From NCBI GenBank assembly GCA_002424365.1, contig DIRQ01000011.1, positions 1 through 22,600 of the forward strand: a DNA stretch of 22,600 nt, given 5' to 3'. The stretch is from Syntrophomonas sp. UBA5432 (GTDB taxonomy: Bacteria > Bacillota > Syntrophomonadia > Syntrophomonadales > Syntrophomonadaceae). Every line of letters begins with the position of its first letter. Within the stretch, counting starts at the first letter, position 1. The notes under the pieces were generated by a model. The model saw nothing but the letters and a program-made list of their open reading frames with translations, made no database searches and was not told the origin of the DNA. Made by a program: the position numbers and the translations under genes. Shown here piece after piece: positions 1-7,394 of the stretch.

Positions 1-17
1 CGGTCTATTTTTCAAAT

Positions 18-45
18 TAAAGTTATAAGTCTCTGCTGTCGATAA
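18..45 (+). promoter_or_regulatory. Candidate sigma-D (sigma-28) promoter for flaG
   Basis: TAAA at 18-21, a 16-base spacer, then GTCGATAA at 38-45. This differs at one base from the flagellar sigma-28 -10 GCCGATAA, and the spacing is within the 14-16 range known for sigma-D. It lies about 35 bases before flaG, a late flagellar gene, which is where such a promoter would be expected. No experimental start site can be seen. Confidence 0.65.
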
Positions 46-79
46 TATTTAATATAGTATTAGCAGGGAGGCGAAGATT

Positions 80-445
80 ATGAGGGTCGAAGGGCAAAGG
101 ATGGCCGTAGACTACAACGTGAATTATCCGAATACTGAACTTAACGGACGGTCGGATGTTTCACGTGAAAAGATTGGTGTTAGTGACTTAAAAAAACAGC
201 GGCAGGTTAGTGGAGATGAGCTAAGAAGGGCCACCAATATCATGAATGAGGTTATGAAGGTATCTAATTATCATCTACAGTTTCGCATTCATGAGGATAG
301 TGGTCGGGTACAGGTAAAAGTAATTGATAGTGAATCGCAGGAAGTTATCCGGGAGATTCCACCGGAAAAGGTTCTTGAATGTTCGGCCATGATTAAAACT
401 ATGTTGGATAAAATGGCTGGGATTTTGATTGATGAAATTATTTAA
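80..445 (+). CDS. flaG: FlaG family flagellar protein
   Basis: A 121-residue protein whose second half (about residues 64-121) has the FlaG-family pattern: an LQFRIHEDSGRVQVKV strand segment, then VIREIPPEKVLE and a C-terminal helix ending MAGILIDEII. The N-terminal 60 residues are polar and probably disordered. FlaG proteins are linked to flagellar filament length or cap function, but their biochemistry is poorly known. The ATG at 80 follows a GGGAGG SD with good spacing; an internal ATG eight codons later is a weaker alternative. It is first in a run of late flagellar genes behind a sigma-28-like promoter. In relatives flaG is normally followed by fliD, but here fliS comes next. Confidence 0.88.
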   Translation: MRVEGQRMAVDYNVNYPNTELNGRSDVSREKIGVSDLKKQRQVSGDELRRATNIMNEVMKVSNYHLQFRIHEDSGRVQVKVIDSESQEVIREIPPEKVLECSAMIKTMLDKMAGILIDEII

Positions 446-499
446 GTAGTCCTGGGGCAAATCACCTAATAAAGGTTTTTTTATTACCTGGAGGGTCCT

Positions 500-532
500 A
501 TGATTAATTTCCTAAGTATTTTGGGGGGATAG
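500..532 (+). other. Possible 10-codon leader ORF upstream of fliS
   Basis: An ATG at 500 follows a CTGGAGGGTC ribosome site and opens a ten-codon reading frame (MINFLSILGG) that stops at 530-532, three bases before the fliS ATG. The fliS SD (GGGGGGAT) lies inside its last codons, so its translation could open or block fliS initiation. It may instead be a remnant left where fliD is usually found. Its short length means chance cannot be excluded. Confidence 0.3.
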
Positions 533-535
533 CAC

Positions 536-967
536 ATGAATGTCAATGCACAGGCCTATGATAATTACAAGAAAACAACCGTAGAAACTGCAGCACCAGG
601 GAAGCTCTTATTAATGCTATATGATGGAGCTATAAGAAATATTGATAATGCCAAAGAGGCTATAAGGCAAAAGGACATTAATATGGCTCATAATCAAATC
701 ATTAAGGCAGAAGATATCGTTCTGGAGCTTACTGCCAGCCTAAATATGGATTATGAGGTATCCAACCATCTCTCCAGGCTATATGAATATCTCCACTATC
801 AATTGGTGCAGGCTAATTTGGAAAAGGATATCCAGAAACTTGATGAAGTTAGAGAATTCCTGGCAGATCTGCGTAATACCTGGGAGGAAGCAATGAAGAA
901 GACAGCTGTTTCGAGCCGGAGGGATAATCCCAGCCGTTCTAACGCCGGGTTAAATTTGAGAGGATAG
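536..967 (+). CDS. fliS: Flagellar export chaperone FliS
   Basis: A 143-residue protein of FliS length. Near the N-terminus it has the motif NAYxxYKxxxVETAAPGKLLLMLYDGAIRNI in the form seen in the family, followed by alternating amphipathic helices of a four-helix bundle. FliS binds the C-terminal helix of flagellin in the cytoplasm, prevents premature polymerisation and delivers it to the export gate. The final 20 residues (from about 124) are basic and Ser/Asn-rich, probably a flexible tail. The ATG at 536 follows a strong GGGGGG SD. The next gene starts 4 bases after the stop, so the two are probably cotranscribed. The flagellin gene is not in the window. Confidence 0.95.
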   Translation: MNVNAQAYDNYKKTTVETAAPGKLLLMLYDGAIRNIDNAKEAIRQKDINMAHNQIIKAEDIVLELTASLNMDYEVSNHLSRLYEYLHYQLVQANLEKDIQKLDEVREFLADLRNTWEEAMKKTAVSSRRDNPSRSNAGLNLRG

Positions 968-970
968 TTT

Positions 971-1426
971 ATGAGTAAATATCCCGGGACTATAAAACAG
1001 AAGGTAAAAGAGCAGGTTAATCTCTGGCAGGAAATATTGTCTATTTCCCAGCAGAAGGTTGAATTGACCCAGGTAAGCCAGTTAGATATGGATGTTGATA
1101 AATTAAACGGGCTTCTTGAGCAGCACCAGGAACGAATAGAAGCAATAGATAGACTGAACCGGGAAATAGAGGAAGTAACTATAGAGTTAGGGAGTGCCGG
1201 GGTAGATGTAACTGCAGACCCAGAATATCAGGAAGCGGTTGCTAATATGCGAAGAATCGCATTATTAATTAAAGAAAATGACAGTATTACGGAATCAAGG
1301 GTTCAAGAAATTTTACTGCAAACCCAGGGTAAGCTTCAGTCCCTCAGAAACAACAAGATAGCCCAGAAAGCCTATTTACAGGAAGGTATTAATACCGAGG
1401 GCTGGTTTATTGACCAGAAGAAATAG
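971..1426 (+). CDS. FliT/FlgN-like flagellar coiled-coil protein
   Basis: A 151-residue, almost entirely helical protein. Residues about 12-80 have heptad-like spacing and the segment LDMDVDKLNGLLEQHQERIEAIDRL, which resembles the region of FliT/FlgN-type export chaperones where a low-complexity helix carries D..L..LL..RQ.xID. There is no cysteine, membrane segment or signal peptide. It starts 4 bases after fliS and occupies the place of fliT in the Bacillus fliD-fliS-fliT order. The likely role is binding a cap or hook-associated protein before export. The assignment rests on position and helical pattern, not on an invariant motif, so it is tentative. Confidence 0.6.
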   Translation: MSKYPGTIKQKVKEQVNLWQEILSISQQKVELTQVSQLDMDVDKLNGLLEQHQERIEAIDRLNREIEEVTIELGSAGVDVTADPEYQEAVANMRRIALLIKENDSITESRVQEILLQTQGKLQSLRNNKIAQKAYLQEGINTEGWFIDQKK

Positions 1427-1477
1427 CAAAAGTAATACATCTACTTTATAAGGCATGTTAAGTAAAGGAAGATTTAA

Positions 1478-1945
1478 GTGAAAAATATACTTATAGAAAA
1501 TATTATTCATAACTTTGAACAGCAGCGGTTGCTGTGTGAAAAAATGGTTGCCAGTGCCCAGGAGCAGCTGGAGATACTAAGCCAGGCTAAGAAAGTGGGT
1601 ATGCCTTCACAGGTTATGGATATTATGGCTGAGCGGCAAAAACTGCTGGATGATTTGCAAGTGCTGGAGGTTGAAAACAGAGCTTTGCAGCAGCAGGTAA
1701 TAAGCGAGCTGGAAATTAATGAATTTACCTTAAGCAAGCTGAAAGCGAAGCTGGAAAGTGAACAGTTTGCTAATCTTAAGGAAATGGTAAATCAAATGGG
1801 TAATATTCTGAAATCAATTAGTGAAATTGATGACCAGAACCAACTTCTAATGAAAGAGAGCCTGGCCCGGGTTAATAAGACCAAAACTCAGGTTAACAAT
1901 CAGCAAGCCAGCAAAGCCTACAACCAGGCGAAAAACCTTAAATAA
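1478..1945 (+). CDS. Second FliT/FlgN-like coiled-coil protein
   Basis: A 155-residue protein starting at GTG 1478, with an AAAGGAAG SD seven bases upstream. It is predicted to be all helix. A first block (about 5-60) contains LEILSQAKKVG and MAERQKLLDDLQVLE, the same general layout as the preceding gene, and the C-terminus is Gln/Asn/Lys-rich. This suggests a FlgN/FliT-type chaperone for another late flagellar export substrate; it could also be a degenerate paralogue of its neighbour. It is the last gene of the flagellar run, followed by 190 bases with a weak bulged hairpin and the promoter of the next gene. No catalytic motif is visible. Confidence 0.5.
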   Translation: MKNILIENIIHNFEQQRLLCEKMVASAQEQLEILSQAKKVGMPSQVMDIMAERQKLLDDLQVLEVENRALQQQVISELEINEFTLSKLKAKLESEQFANLKEMVNQMGNILKSISEIDDQNQLLMKESLARVNKTKTQVNNQQASKAYNQAKNLK

Positions 1946-2035
1946 ATTAAGAATTAATGTAGAAATGTTTATGCATTTCAAGATTTTACAGAGTCCGGGT
2001 TGCTATTATTAATTCTCATTTCTAATAGGCATTTG

Positions 2036-2064
2036 TTGCTATTTTAAAATCTGGTGGGTATAAT
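2036..2064 (+). promoter_or_regulatory. Sigma-A promoter for the zinc-ribbon gene
   Basis: TTGCTA at 2036-2041, a 17-base spacer, then TATAAT at 2059-2064. This is a perfect -10 with a 4/6 -35. Transcription would start near 2071 and give a leader of about 65 bases before the ATG at 2135. Confidence 0.65.
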
Positions 2065-2134
2065 AAGGTGTATAGGTCGGTAGGATGCTTTAGTATGCTC
2101 CGGCTAAATTCTAAAAAGTGAGGGATATCTTTCT

Positions 2135-2422
2135 ATGTTCGAAGACAAAACCTTAGTGTGCGAGGATTGTGGTCAGGAGTTCATTTTCACCGCTGGTGAG
2201 CAGGAATTCTATCAAGAAAAAGGATTTGAAAATGAACCTAAGCGCTGCCGGGAATGCAGAACTAATCGGCGCAACAACCGCAATGGCAGAGCTCCGCGCG
2301 AGATGTTTGATGCAGTATGTGCAAAATGTGGAGCTGAAACCCAAGTTCCTTTTAAGCCTGTAGAGGGCAGACCTGTTTACTGTATGGAGTGTTTCCAGCA
2401 AATGAGAGAAGCAGCGTTATAA
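2135..2422 (+). CDS. Small double zinc-ribbon protein
   Basis: A 95-residue protein with two four-cysteine modules. The first (about residues 9-40) is CEDC, 25 residues, CREC, matching the short zinc-ribbon domain found in many Firmicutes and Chloroflexi proteins. The second (about 62-86) is CAKC, exactly 17 residues, CMEC, the CxxC-x17-CxxC domain. A basic Arg/Asn-rich linker (TNRRNNRNGRAPRE) joins them, suggesting nucleic-acid binding. There is no catalytic residue, signal or membrane segment. The ATG at 2135 follows a GAGGG SD. It has its own promoter and terminator, so it is a single-gene unit between the flagellar run and hpf. The function of this family is not established. Confidence 0.85.
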   Translation: MFEDKTLVCEDCGQEFIFTAGEQEFYQEKGFENEPKRCRECRTNRRNNRNGRAPREMFDAVCAKCGAETQVPFKPVEGRPVYCMECFQQMREAAL

Positions 2423-2439
2423 AATAAAGGAATATTACA

Positions 2440-2466
2440 CCGGGCTTTTTTAAAGCCCGGTTTTTA
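2440..2466 (+). terminator. Rho-independent terminator after the zinc-ribbon gene
   Basis: CCGGGCTTT (2440-2448) pairs with AAAGCCCGG (2452-2460) across a 3-base loop, giving a perfect 9-bp stem followed by a T run. It lies 18 bases after the stop codon. Confidence 0.9.
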
Positions 2467-2549
2467 TTTTCTGGAAAAGTGAGGGAACTTCTATACGGTT
2501 ATACCGGTATTAAGTACAGATTATACGCATAATACTAAAGTAACGGCAT

Positions 2550-2579
2550 GGAGGATTTCTTTCTATTAGAGTAGAATAA
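2550..2579 (+). promoter_or_regulatory. Candidate sigma-H promoter for hpf
   Basis: GGAGGATTT at 2550-2558 fits the B. subtilis sigma-H -35 consensus RNAGGAWWW at every position. GTAGAATAA at 2571-2579 fits the -10 consensus RNNGAATWW at every position. The 12-base spacing is as expected. The start site would be near 2586, 27 bases before the hpf ATG. The B. subtilis hpf homologue (yvyD) is known to be under sigma-H and sigma-B control. No good sigma-A -35 is present. Confidence 0.6.
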
Positions 2580-2612
2580 TATATATAAGCAACGGGAAAG
2601 GAGTGGTCGTTT

Positions 2613-3158
2613 ATGAAGTTTGATATCAGAGGCAAAAACATTGAACTTACTGATGCTCTAAAGGAGTATACCACTAAAAGGCTTTCCAAGTTGGAAAAAT
2701 ACATCGAGGATGTAAAGGAGGCTCAGGTAGCCCTGTCGGTAGGTGCTGAAGGGCACAAAGTAGAGGTTACCATACCCCTTAATGGGATAATACTCCGAGG
2801 TGAAGATTGTACTGACGACATGTACAGTTCAATAGACCTGGTTGTGGAAAAACTGGAAAAACAGATTGAAAAGTATAAGACCAGATTATATAGGAATAAC
2901 CGCGGAGCCGGTTTGAAAAAAGCTTTAAGAGAAGAGGCTATTAAGGAACTGGATCAGGGCCAGGCTACTGAAAAGTTCAATATTGTACGCACCAAGAGGT
3001 TTGCCTTAAAGCCCATGGATGAAGAGGAAGCGATTATGCAGATGAATCTATTAGGTCATAATTTTTTTGTGTTCTTTAATTCCAGTACTGAAGAAGTAAA
3101 TGTTGTTTATAAGCGCAAGGATAAGGGCTATGGCCTGATTGAGCCAGAATTTGATTAG
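2613..3158 (+). CDS. hpf: Ribosome hibernation promoting factor, long form
   Basis: A 181-residue protein, the usual length for long HPF. Residues about 1-100 are the S30AE/RaiA-type domain (MKFDIRGKNIELTDALKEYTTKRLSKLEKYI), which occupies the decoding channel of the 30S subunit. After a charged linker (about 100-122) comes the C-terminal dimerisation domain (about 123-181: FALKPMDEEEAIMQMNLLGHNFFVFFN...VVYKRKDKGYGLIEPEF), which pairs two 70S ribosomes into 100S dimers. The ATG at 2613 follows a GAAAGGAG SD. The upstream promoter looks sigma-H-like, implying induction at entry to stationary phase. A hairpin with a T run ends the gene just before secA, and hpf-secA adjacency is common in Firmicutes. 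Confidence 0.96.
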   Translation: MKFDIRGKNIELTDALKEYTTKRLSKLEKYIEDVKEAQVALSVGAEGHKVEVTIPLNGIILRGEDCTDDMYSSIDLVVEKLEKQIEKYKTRLYRNNRGAGLKKALREEAIKELDQGQATEKFNIVRTKRFALKPMDEEEAIMQMNLLGHNFFVFFNSSTEEVNVVYKRKDKGYGLIEPEFD

Positions 3159-3216
3159 TTGAAGGCTTATTTGCAAAGTGATAATATAGAAATGTTAATT
3201 AATAGTATACTAATAG

Positions 3217-3246
3217 GAGGAACCTTAAATGGTTCCTCATTTTTTT
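3217..3246 (+). terminator. Terminator or attenuator between hpf and secA
   Basis: GAGGAACC (3217-3224) and GGTTCCTC (3231-3238) form a perfect 8-bp stem with a 6-base loop, followed by a T run (3240-3246). It ends only 16 bases before the secA ATG, so it must be passed by any transcript reading from hpf into secA. No convincing sigma-A promoter lies between it and secA. Confidence 0.75.
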
Positions 3247-3262
3247 AGAGGAGAGACAAATC

Positions 3263-5758
3263 ATGATTAGAGATGCTTTGAAGAAATTACTAGATGATAA
3301 TGAAAAAGAAGTTAAGCGTTTGCGCCGCAAGGTGGAGATAATTAACGAGTTGGAAACAGAATATATGGCCTTGCCGGCGGAAGAATTCTCTCGAAAAACT
3401 GCTAATTTTAAGGAAAGGTTAAAGCAAGGGGAGAATTTAAACGATATATTACCAGAGGCTTTTGCTCTGGTGCGGGAAGCATCCCGTCGTACCTTGGGAA
3501 TGCGTCATTTTGATGTCCAGTGTATTGGCGGTATGGTTCTGCATGAGGGTCGTATATCTGAGATGAAGACTGGTGAAGGTAAGACCCTGGTTGCTACTTT
3601 ACCGGCGTATTTGAATGCTCTGGAGGGTAAAGGGGTTCATATAGTAACAGTCAACGATTACCTGGCTACCAGGGACTCAGAGTGGATGCGGCCAATTTAT
3701 GAATACTGTGGTTTGTCGGTAGGGCTAATTGTACATGGATTAAATTATGACGAACGCAGGTATGCTTATTCCTGTGATATAACTTACGGTACCAATAATG
3801 AATTTGGTTTTGATTACCTGCGGGATAACATGGTAATAGCCCCGGACCACATGGTACAGCGGGATTTACATTATGCGATTATAGACGAGGTTGACTCTAT
3901 CTTAATAGATGAAGCGCGTACTCCCTTAATTATTTCCGGCGAAGGGGACAAACCTACTAACCTCTACTACCAGATAGCAAAGTTTATTCCCCGTCTGGTA
4001 AATGAGGAGGATTATAAAATAGATGAGAAAGCCCACCTGGTAACTCTGACTGAAGAAGGGGTACGTAAGGTGGAAAAATATTTTAACGTTGATAACTTGT
4101 CTGAAAACATGGAACTGGCACACCATATAAACCAGGGATTAAAAGCCCACGGTCTGATGAAAAGAGACCGGGATTATGTGGTTAAAGATGACCAGGTAAT
4201 AATAGTAGATGAATTTACCGGACGCTTAATGTTCGGGCGTCGGTATAGTGATGGTTTACACCAGGCGATTGAGGCCAAGGAAGGGGTAAAGATAGAGAAA
4301 GAATCACAAACCCTGGCAACCGTTACTTTTCAAAATTATTTCCGCATGTACAAAAAGCTGGCCGGCATGACTGGTACCGCCCGAACTGAGGAAGAAGAAT
4401 TCCGTAAGATCTATGGTATGGACGTGGTAGTTGTACCCACCCACATGCCGATGGTTAGGGAAGATCAACCCGATTTTATTTATCGCAGCGAGGCTGGAAA
4501 ATTCCAGGCGGCGGTGGATGATATTGTTGAACGTTACCGCCAGGGACAACCGGTATTGGTTGGTACTATTTCTATAGAAAAATCCGAGCTTTTGAGCGAT
4601 ATGCTTAAAAAAAGAGGTATCCCTCACCAGGTTTTAAATGCCAAACATCATGAAAAAGAAGCTCAGATTATTGCTGGTGCAGGTGAAAAGAATACTGTGA
4701 CTATAGCTACTAATATGGCTGGTAGAGGTACTGATATAGTTTTAGGTGAAGGGGTAAAAGAGCTGGGCGGCTTGTATGTTCTGGGTACAGAAAGGCATGA
4801 GTCCCGCCGCATTGATAACCAGTTGCGCGGTCGTTCCGGCCGTCAAGGAGACCCGGGGGAATCACGTTTCTATGTTTCCCTGGAAGATGACCTGATGCGC
4901 CTTTTCGGGGCTTCAACTATTGAAGGGGTTATGGATCGCCTGGGAATGGATGACAGTATGCCCATTGAAAATAAAATGGTTACCCGGGGGATTGAAAATG
5001 CTCAGAAAAAGGTAGAAAGCCGAAACTTTAGTATAAGGAAAAACGTTTTAGAATATGACGATGTTATCAACCAGCAAAGAGAAATAATTTACGGTGAACG
5101 TAAAAAGGTATTGGATGGTGAAAACCTGAAGGATACCATTTCCAGTATGATTGATGATGTCATCGAAGAGGTAGTAAATAGTTATGCGGGTGAGATAAAG
5201 TATTCTGATGATTGGGATTTACCAGGTTTATTGGCTTATGTAGAACAGCATATTCTTCCCCGTGTAGATTTTACTATCGATGAGCTTAAAGGGATGACCC
5301 GCAGGGACATGAAGGATTTTCTGCAGGAACGCACCCACAGCCTCTATGAGGAACGGGAGGCGGAACTGGGCAGTGAGACCATGCGAGAACTTGAAAGGGC
5401 CATCATGCTCAGGATTATTGATGATAAATGGATGGATCACATCGATGCCATGGATCAGTTACGTAATGGTATAAATTTACGGGCTTACGGGCAGAGAGAT
5501 CCGCTGGTGGAGTACAAATTCGAAGCCTTTAATGCCTTTGAGGCCATGGTTTACAGCATAAAGGAAGATGTTGTCCGCTATATCCTGCGGGTAAAAGTGG
5601 TACAGCAACCGCAGGAACGCCAGACTTTTGTTAACCAGGGGGAGGAAGAAGCGGAGAAGAAACCGGTTCGGGTAGGAAAGAAAATAGGACGTAATCAGCC
5701 CTGCCCCTGTGGCAGCGGTAAAAAATACAAGAACTGTTGTGGGAGAGGGGTTAGTTAA
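3263..5758 (+). CDS. secA: Preprotein translocase ATPase SecA
   Basis: An 831-residue motor that drives unfolded precursor proteins through SecYEG at the membrane. Visible motifs are Walker A MKTGEGKT (101-108), DEVD (208-211) with DEART (216-220), the motif ATNMAGRGTDI in the second nucleotide-binding fold, and RIDNQLRGRSGRQGDPG carrying the arginine finger. The preprotein-binding domain lies between the two halves of the first fold. The C-terminal zinc tail is CPCGSGKKYKNCC (C814, C816, C825, C826), which binds SecB or the membrane. Length matches B. subtilis SecA. The ATG at 3263 follows an AGAGGAGAG SD. The stop overlaps the motA ATG (TAATG), so the motor-stator genes are translationally coupled to secA. 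Confidence 0.98.
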   Translation: MIRDALKKLLDDNEKEVKRLRRKVEIINELETEYMALPAEEFSRKTANFKERLKQGENLNDILPEAFALVREASRRTLGMRHFDVQCIGGMVLHEGRISEMKTGEGKTLVATLPAYLNALEGKGVHIVTVNDYLATRDSEWMRPIYEYCGLSVGLIVHGLNYDERRYAYSCDITYGTNNEFGFDYLRDNMVIAPDHMVQRDLHYAIIDEVDSILIDEARTPLIISGEGDKPTNLYYQIAKFIPRLVNEEDYKIDEKAHLVTLTEEGVRKVEKYFNVDNLSENMELAHHINQGLKAHGLMKRDRDYVVKDDQVIIVDEFTGRLMFGRRYSDGLHQAIEAKEGVKIEKESQTLATVTFQNYFRMYKKLAGMTGTARTEEEEFRKIYGMDVVVVPTHMPMVREDQPDFIYRSEAGKFQAAVDDIVERYRQGQPVLVGTISIEKSELLSDMLKKRGIPHQVLNAKHHEKEAQIIAGAGEKNTVTIATNMAGRGTDIVLGEGVKELGGLYVLGTERHESRRIDNQLRGRSGRQGDPGESRFYVSLEDDLMRLFGASTIEGVMDRLGMDDSMPIENKMVTRGIENAQKKVESRNFSIRKNVLEYDDVINQQREIIYGERKKVLDGENLKDTISSMIDDVIEEVVNSYAGEIKYSDDWDLPGLLAYVEQHILPRVDFTIDELKGMTRRDMKDFLQERTHSLYEEREAELGSETMRELERAIMLRIIDDKWMDHIDAMDQLRNGINLRAYGQRDPLVEYKFEAFNAFEAMVYSIKEDVVRYILRVKVVQQPQERQTFVNQGEEEAEKKPVRVGKKIGRNQPCPCGSGKKYKNCCGRGVS

Positions 5759-6549
5759 TGGATATAGCAACTTTGATAGGGTTACTCATAGGATTAGGGG
5801 GATTAATAGGCGGTTTCCTATGGGAAGGCGGCCACGTTACCATGCTCCTGGTAAAAACGGCTGCCGTAATCGTATTTGGGGGTACCTTCGGAGCAGTAAT
5901 ATTAAGTTTTACCATGGAGGAGATAAAGACAGTTCCTTATTTTCTAAAAGTGGTATTTGTCGAACGCAAAATTGATTATATTACCGTACTGGATTCGCTA
6001 GTAGAAACGGCTGATAAAGCCCGCCGTGAAGGGTTACTTAGCCTGGAAAGTCAACTCAGTGAAATAGATAACCCTTTTCTGGCCCGGGGACTACAATTGG
6101 TTATAGATGGAACTGACCCGGAGCTTACTCGCAATATGCTAGAAATGGAAATCGAAGCTTATGAAAATAAAGAAAAGGTAGGCCATGATATATTCATGTC
6201 GGCGGGCGGTTTTGCGCCTACTATGGGTATAATAGGTACAGTTATGGGTCTGGTCCACGTTTTAAGTAATGTTTCTGAACCTGATAAACTTGGTGGCGCT
6301 ATTGCTGTTGCCTTCTTGGCTACTCTTTATGGTGTAGCTTCGGCTAATGTCTTGTGGATTCCTTTTGCAACCAAGATAAAGGGAAAAGCGGCCAAAGATG
6401 TTCTTTTAATGGAACTGGTCTTGGAAGGTATACTTTCAATTCAGGCGGGAGAAAATCCCCGGGTAATAAGGGAAAAACTTATGACTTTCCTACCGTCACA
6501 GACCAGGGAGACTGCAGTCGAGCAGCAACAGGCTCAGGCGAGGATGTGA
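5758..6549 (+). CDS. motA: Flagellar stator subunit MotA
   Basis: A 263-residue, four-helix membrane protein. TM1 spans about residues 4-22 and TM2 about 29-50. A cytoplasmic domain contains the family signature ADKARREGLLSLE. TM3 carries GGFAPTMGIIGTVMGLV (about 151-167) and TM4 carries VASANVLWIPFATKIK, including the two conserved prolines used in ion-driven torque generation. Five MotA surround two MotB to form the stator that pushes the rotor. The ATG at 5758 overlaps the secA stop and follows a GGGAGAGGGG SD inside secA. motB starts 4 bases after its stop. Whether protons or sodium ions drive it cannot be told from sequence alone. Confidence 0.95.
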   Translation: MDIATLIGLLIGLGGLIGGFLWEGGHVTMLLVKTAAVIVFGGTFGAVILSFTMEEIKTVPYFLKVVFVERKIDYITVLDSLVETADKARREGLLSLESQLSEIDNPFLARGLQLVIDGTDPELTRNMLEMEIEAYENKEKVGHDIFMSAGGFAPTMGIIGTVMGLVHVLSNVSEPDKLGGAIAVAFLATLYGVASANVLWIPFATKIKGKAAKDVLLMELVLEGILSIQAGENPRVIREKLMTFLPSQTRETAVEQQQAQARM

Positions 6550-6553
6550 TAAG

Positions 6554-7378
6554 ATGGCAGGGCGCCGCCGACGGAAAAAAGAAGAAGCAGAAAGCAGCGG
6601 TATGGAACGCTGGCTGATTACATATGCAGACTTGATTACGCTGCTGATGATATTTTTTATTTTAATGTACACCATGAGTCAGGTTGACGCGCGCAAATAC
6701 GCAGCGGTAGCCAACTCCTTGAGTGTGGTGTTAACTGGTCAGGCCCTTTCCGTATTGGATACCTCGGGTCCTTCTTTAGTTGACGGAATATCTGGACAGC
6801 AGATGCCCGAAGGACCAGGAATGACCCCTGCCCAGCAGGGAGAATTAGATGAAGTCAAGCACATGATAGCTGAATTTATTAAAACTAAAGACCTGGAAGC
6901 CAGTAAGGGTGAGGCTCAGGGTAATGCTGCGGTTACCAGATTAAGCGACCATATCATAGTATATGAACAGGAACGAGGACTGATAATAAGTTTTAAGGAT
7001 ACTCTGCTTTTTGCCAGCGGTTCAGACCAGTTGACTCCCAGGGCCCAGATTATTATCAGGGATATTGGTAACTCTCTGGTTAAGCTGCCTAATTATATCA
7101 GGGTAGAAGGGCACACTGATAATGTACCTATTAATACCAGTAAATTCCCCTCTAACTGGGAACTATCGGTTATGCGTGCTTCCAATGTAGTTCATGTACT
7201 TAACGAAGACGCTGGTATACCGGCAGAACGCCTGTCTATAATAGGGTATGGCGAGTACCGCCCGCTAGTTCCGAATGAGGATAATCTAAGCAGGTCTATG
7301 AATCGCCGGGTAGATATTGTTATACTTAAGAAGAAATATGATTATTTTGAACCGGCAGTAAGCCAAACACAACCATAA
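6554..7378 (+). CDS. motB: Flagellar stator subunit MotB (OmpA domain)
   Basis: A 274-residue protein. A basic N-terminus (RRRRKK) is followed by one transmembrane helix (about 20-41) with the ion-binding aspartate D26 in the motif LITYADLITLL. A plug/linker region runs to about residue 135. The C-terminal OmpA-like peptidoglycan-binding domain (about 142-260) includes LIISFKDTLLFASGSDQL, VEGHTDNVPI (about 184-193) and the SMNRRVDI segment. It anchors the stator to the cell wall. It starts 4 bases after motA, which it needs as partner. The SD is weak (the best purine stretch lies in the motA end), consistent with coupled translation. A TTG-started prfB begins 17 bases after it. Confidence 0.95.
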   Translation: MAGRRRRKKEEAESSGMERWLITYADLITLLMIFFILMYTMSQVDARKYAAVANSLSVVLTGQALSVLDTSGPSLVDGISGQQMPEGPGMTPAQQGELDEVKHMIAEFIKTKDLEASKGEAQGNAAVTRLSDHIIVYEQERGLIISFKDTLLFASGSDQLTPRAQIIIRDIGNSLVKLPNYIRVEGHTDNVPINTSKFPSNWELSVMRASNVVHVLNEDAGIPAERLSIIGYGEYRPLVPNEDNLSRSMNRRVDIVILKKKYDYFEPAVSQTQP

Positions 7379-7394
7379 AAGAAGGTGAAAAGTC

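Noticed and set aside
1946..2035. Terminator after the flagellar run.
   Set aside because: The only stem (GCTATTA with TAATAGGC near 2002-2030) has a bulge, a 14-base loop and no clean T run, so I do not call it.
2169..2363. A 64-codon + strand frame within the zinc-ribbon gene.
   Set aside because: It lies entirely inside the well-supported double zinc-ribbon frame and has no SD.
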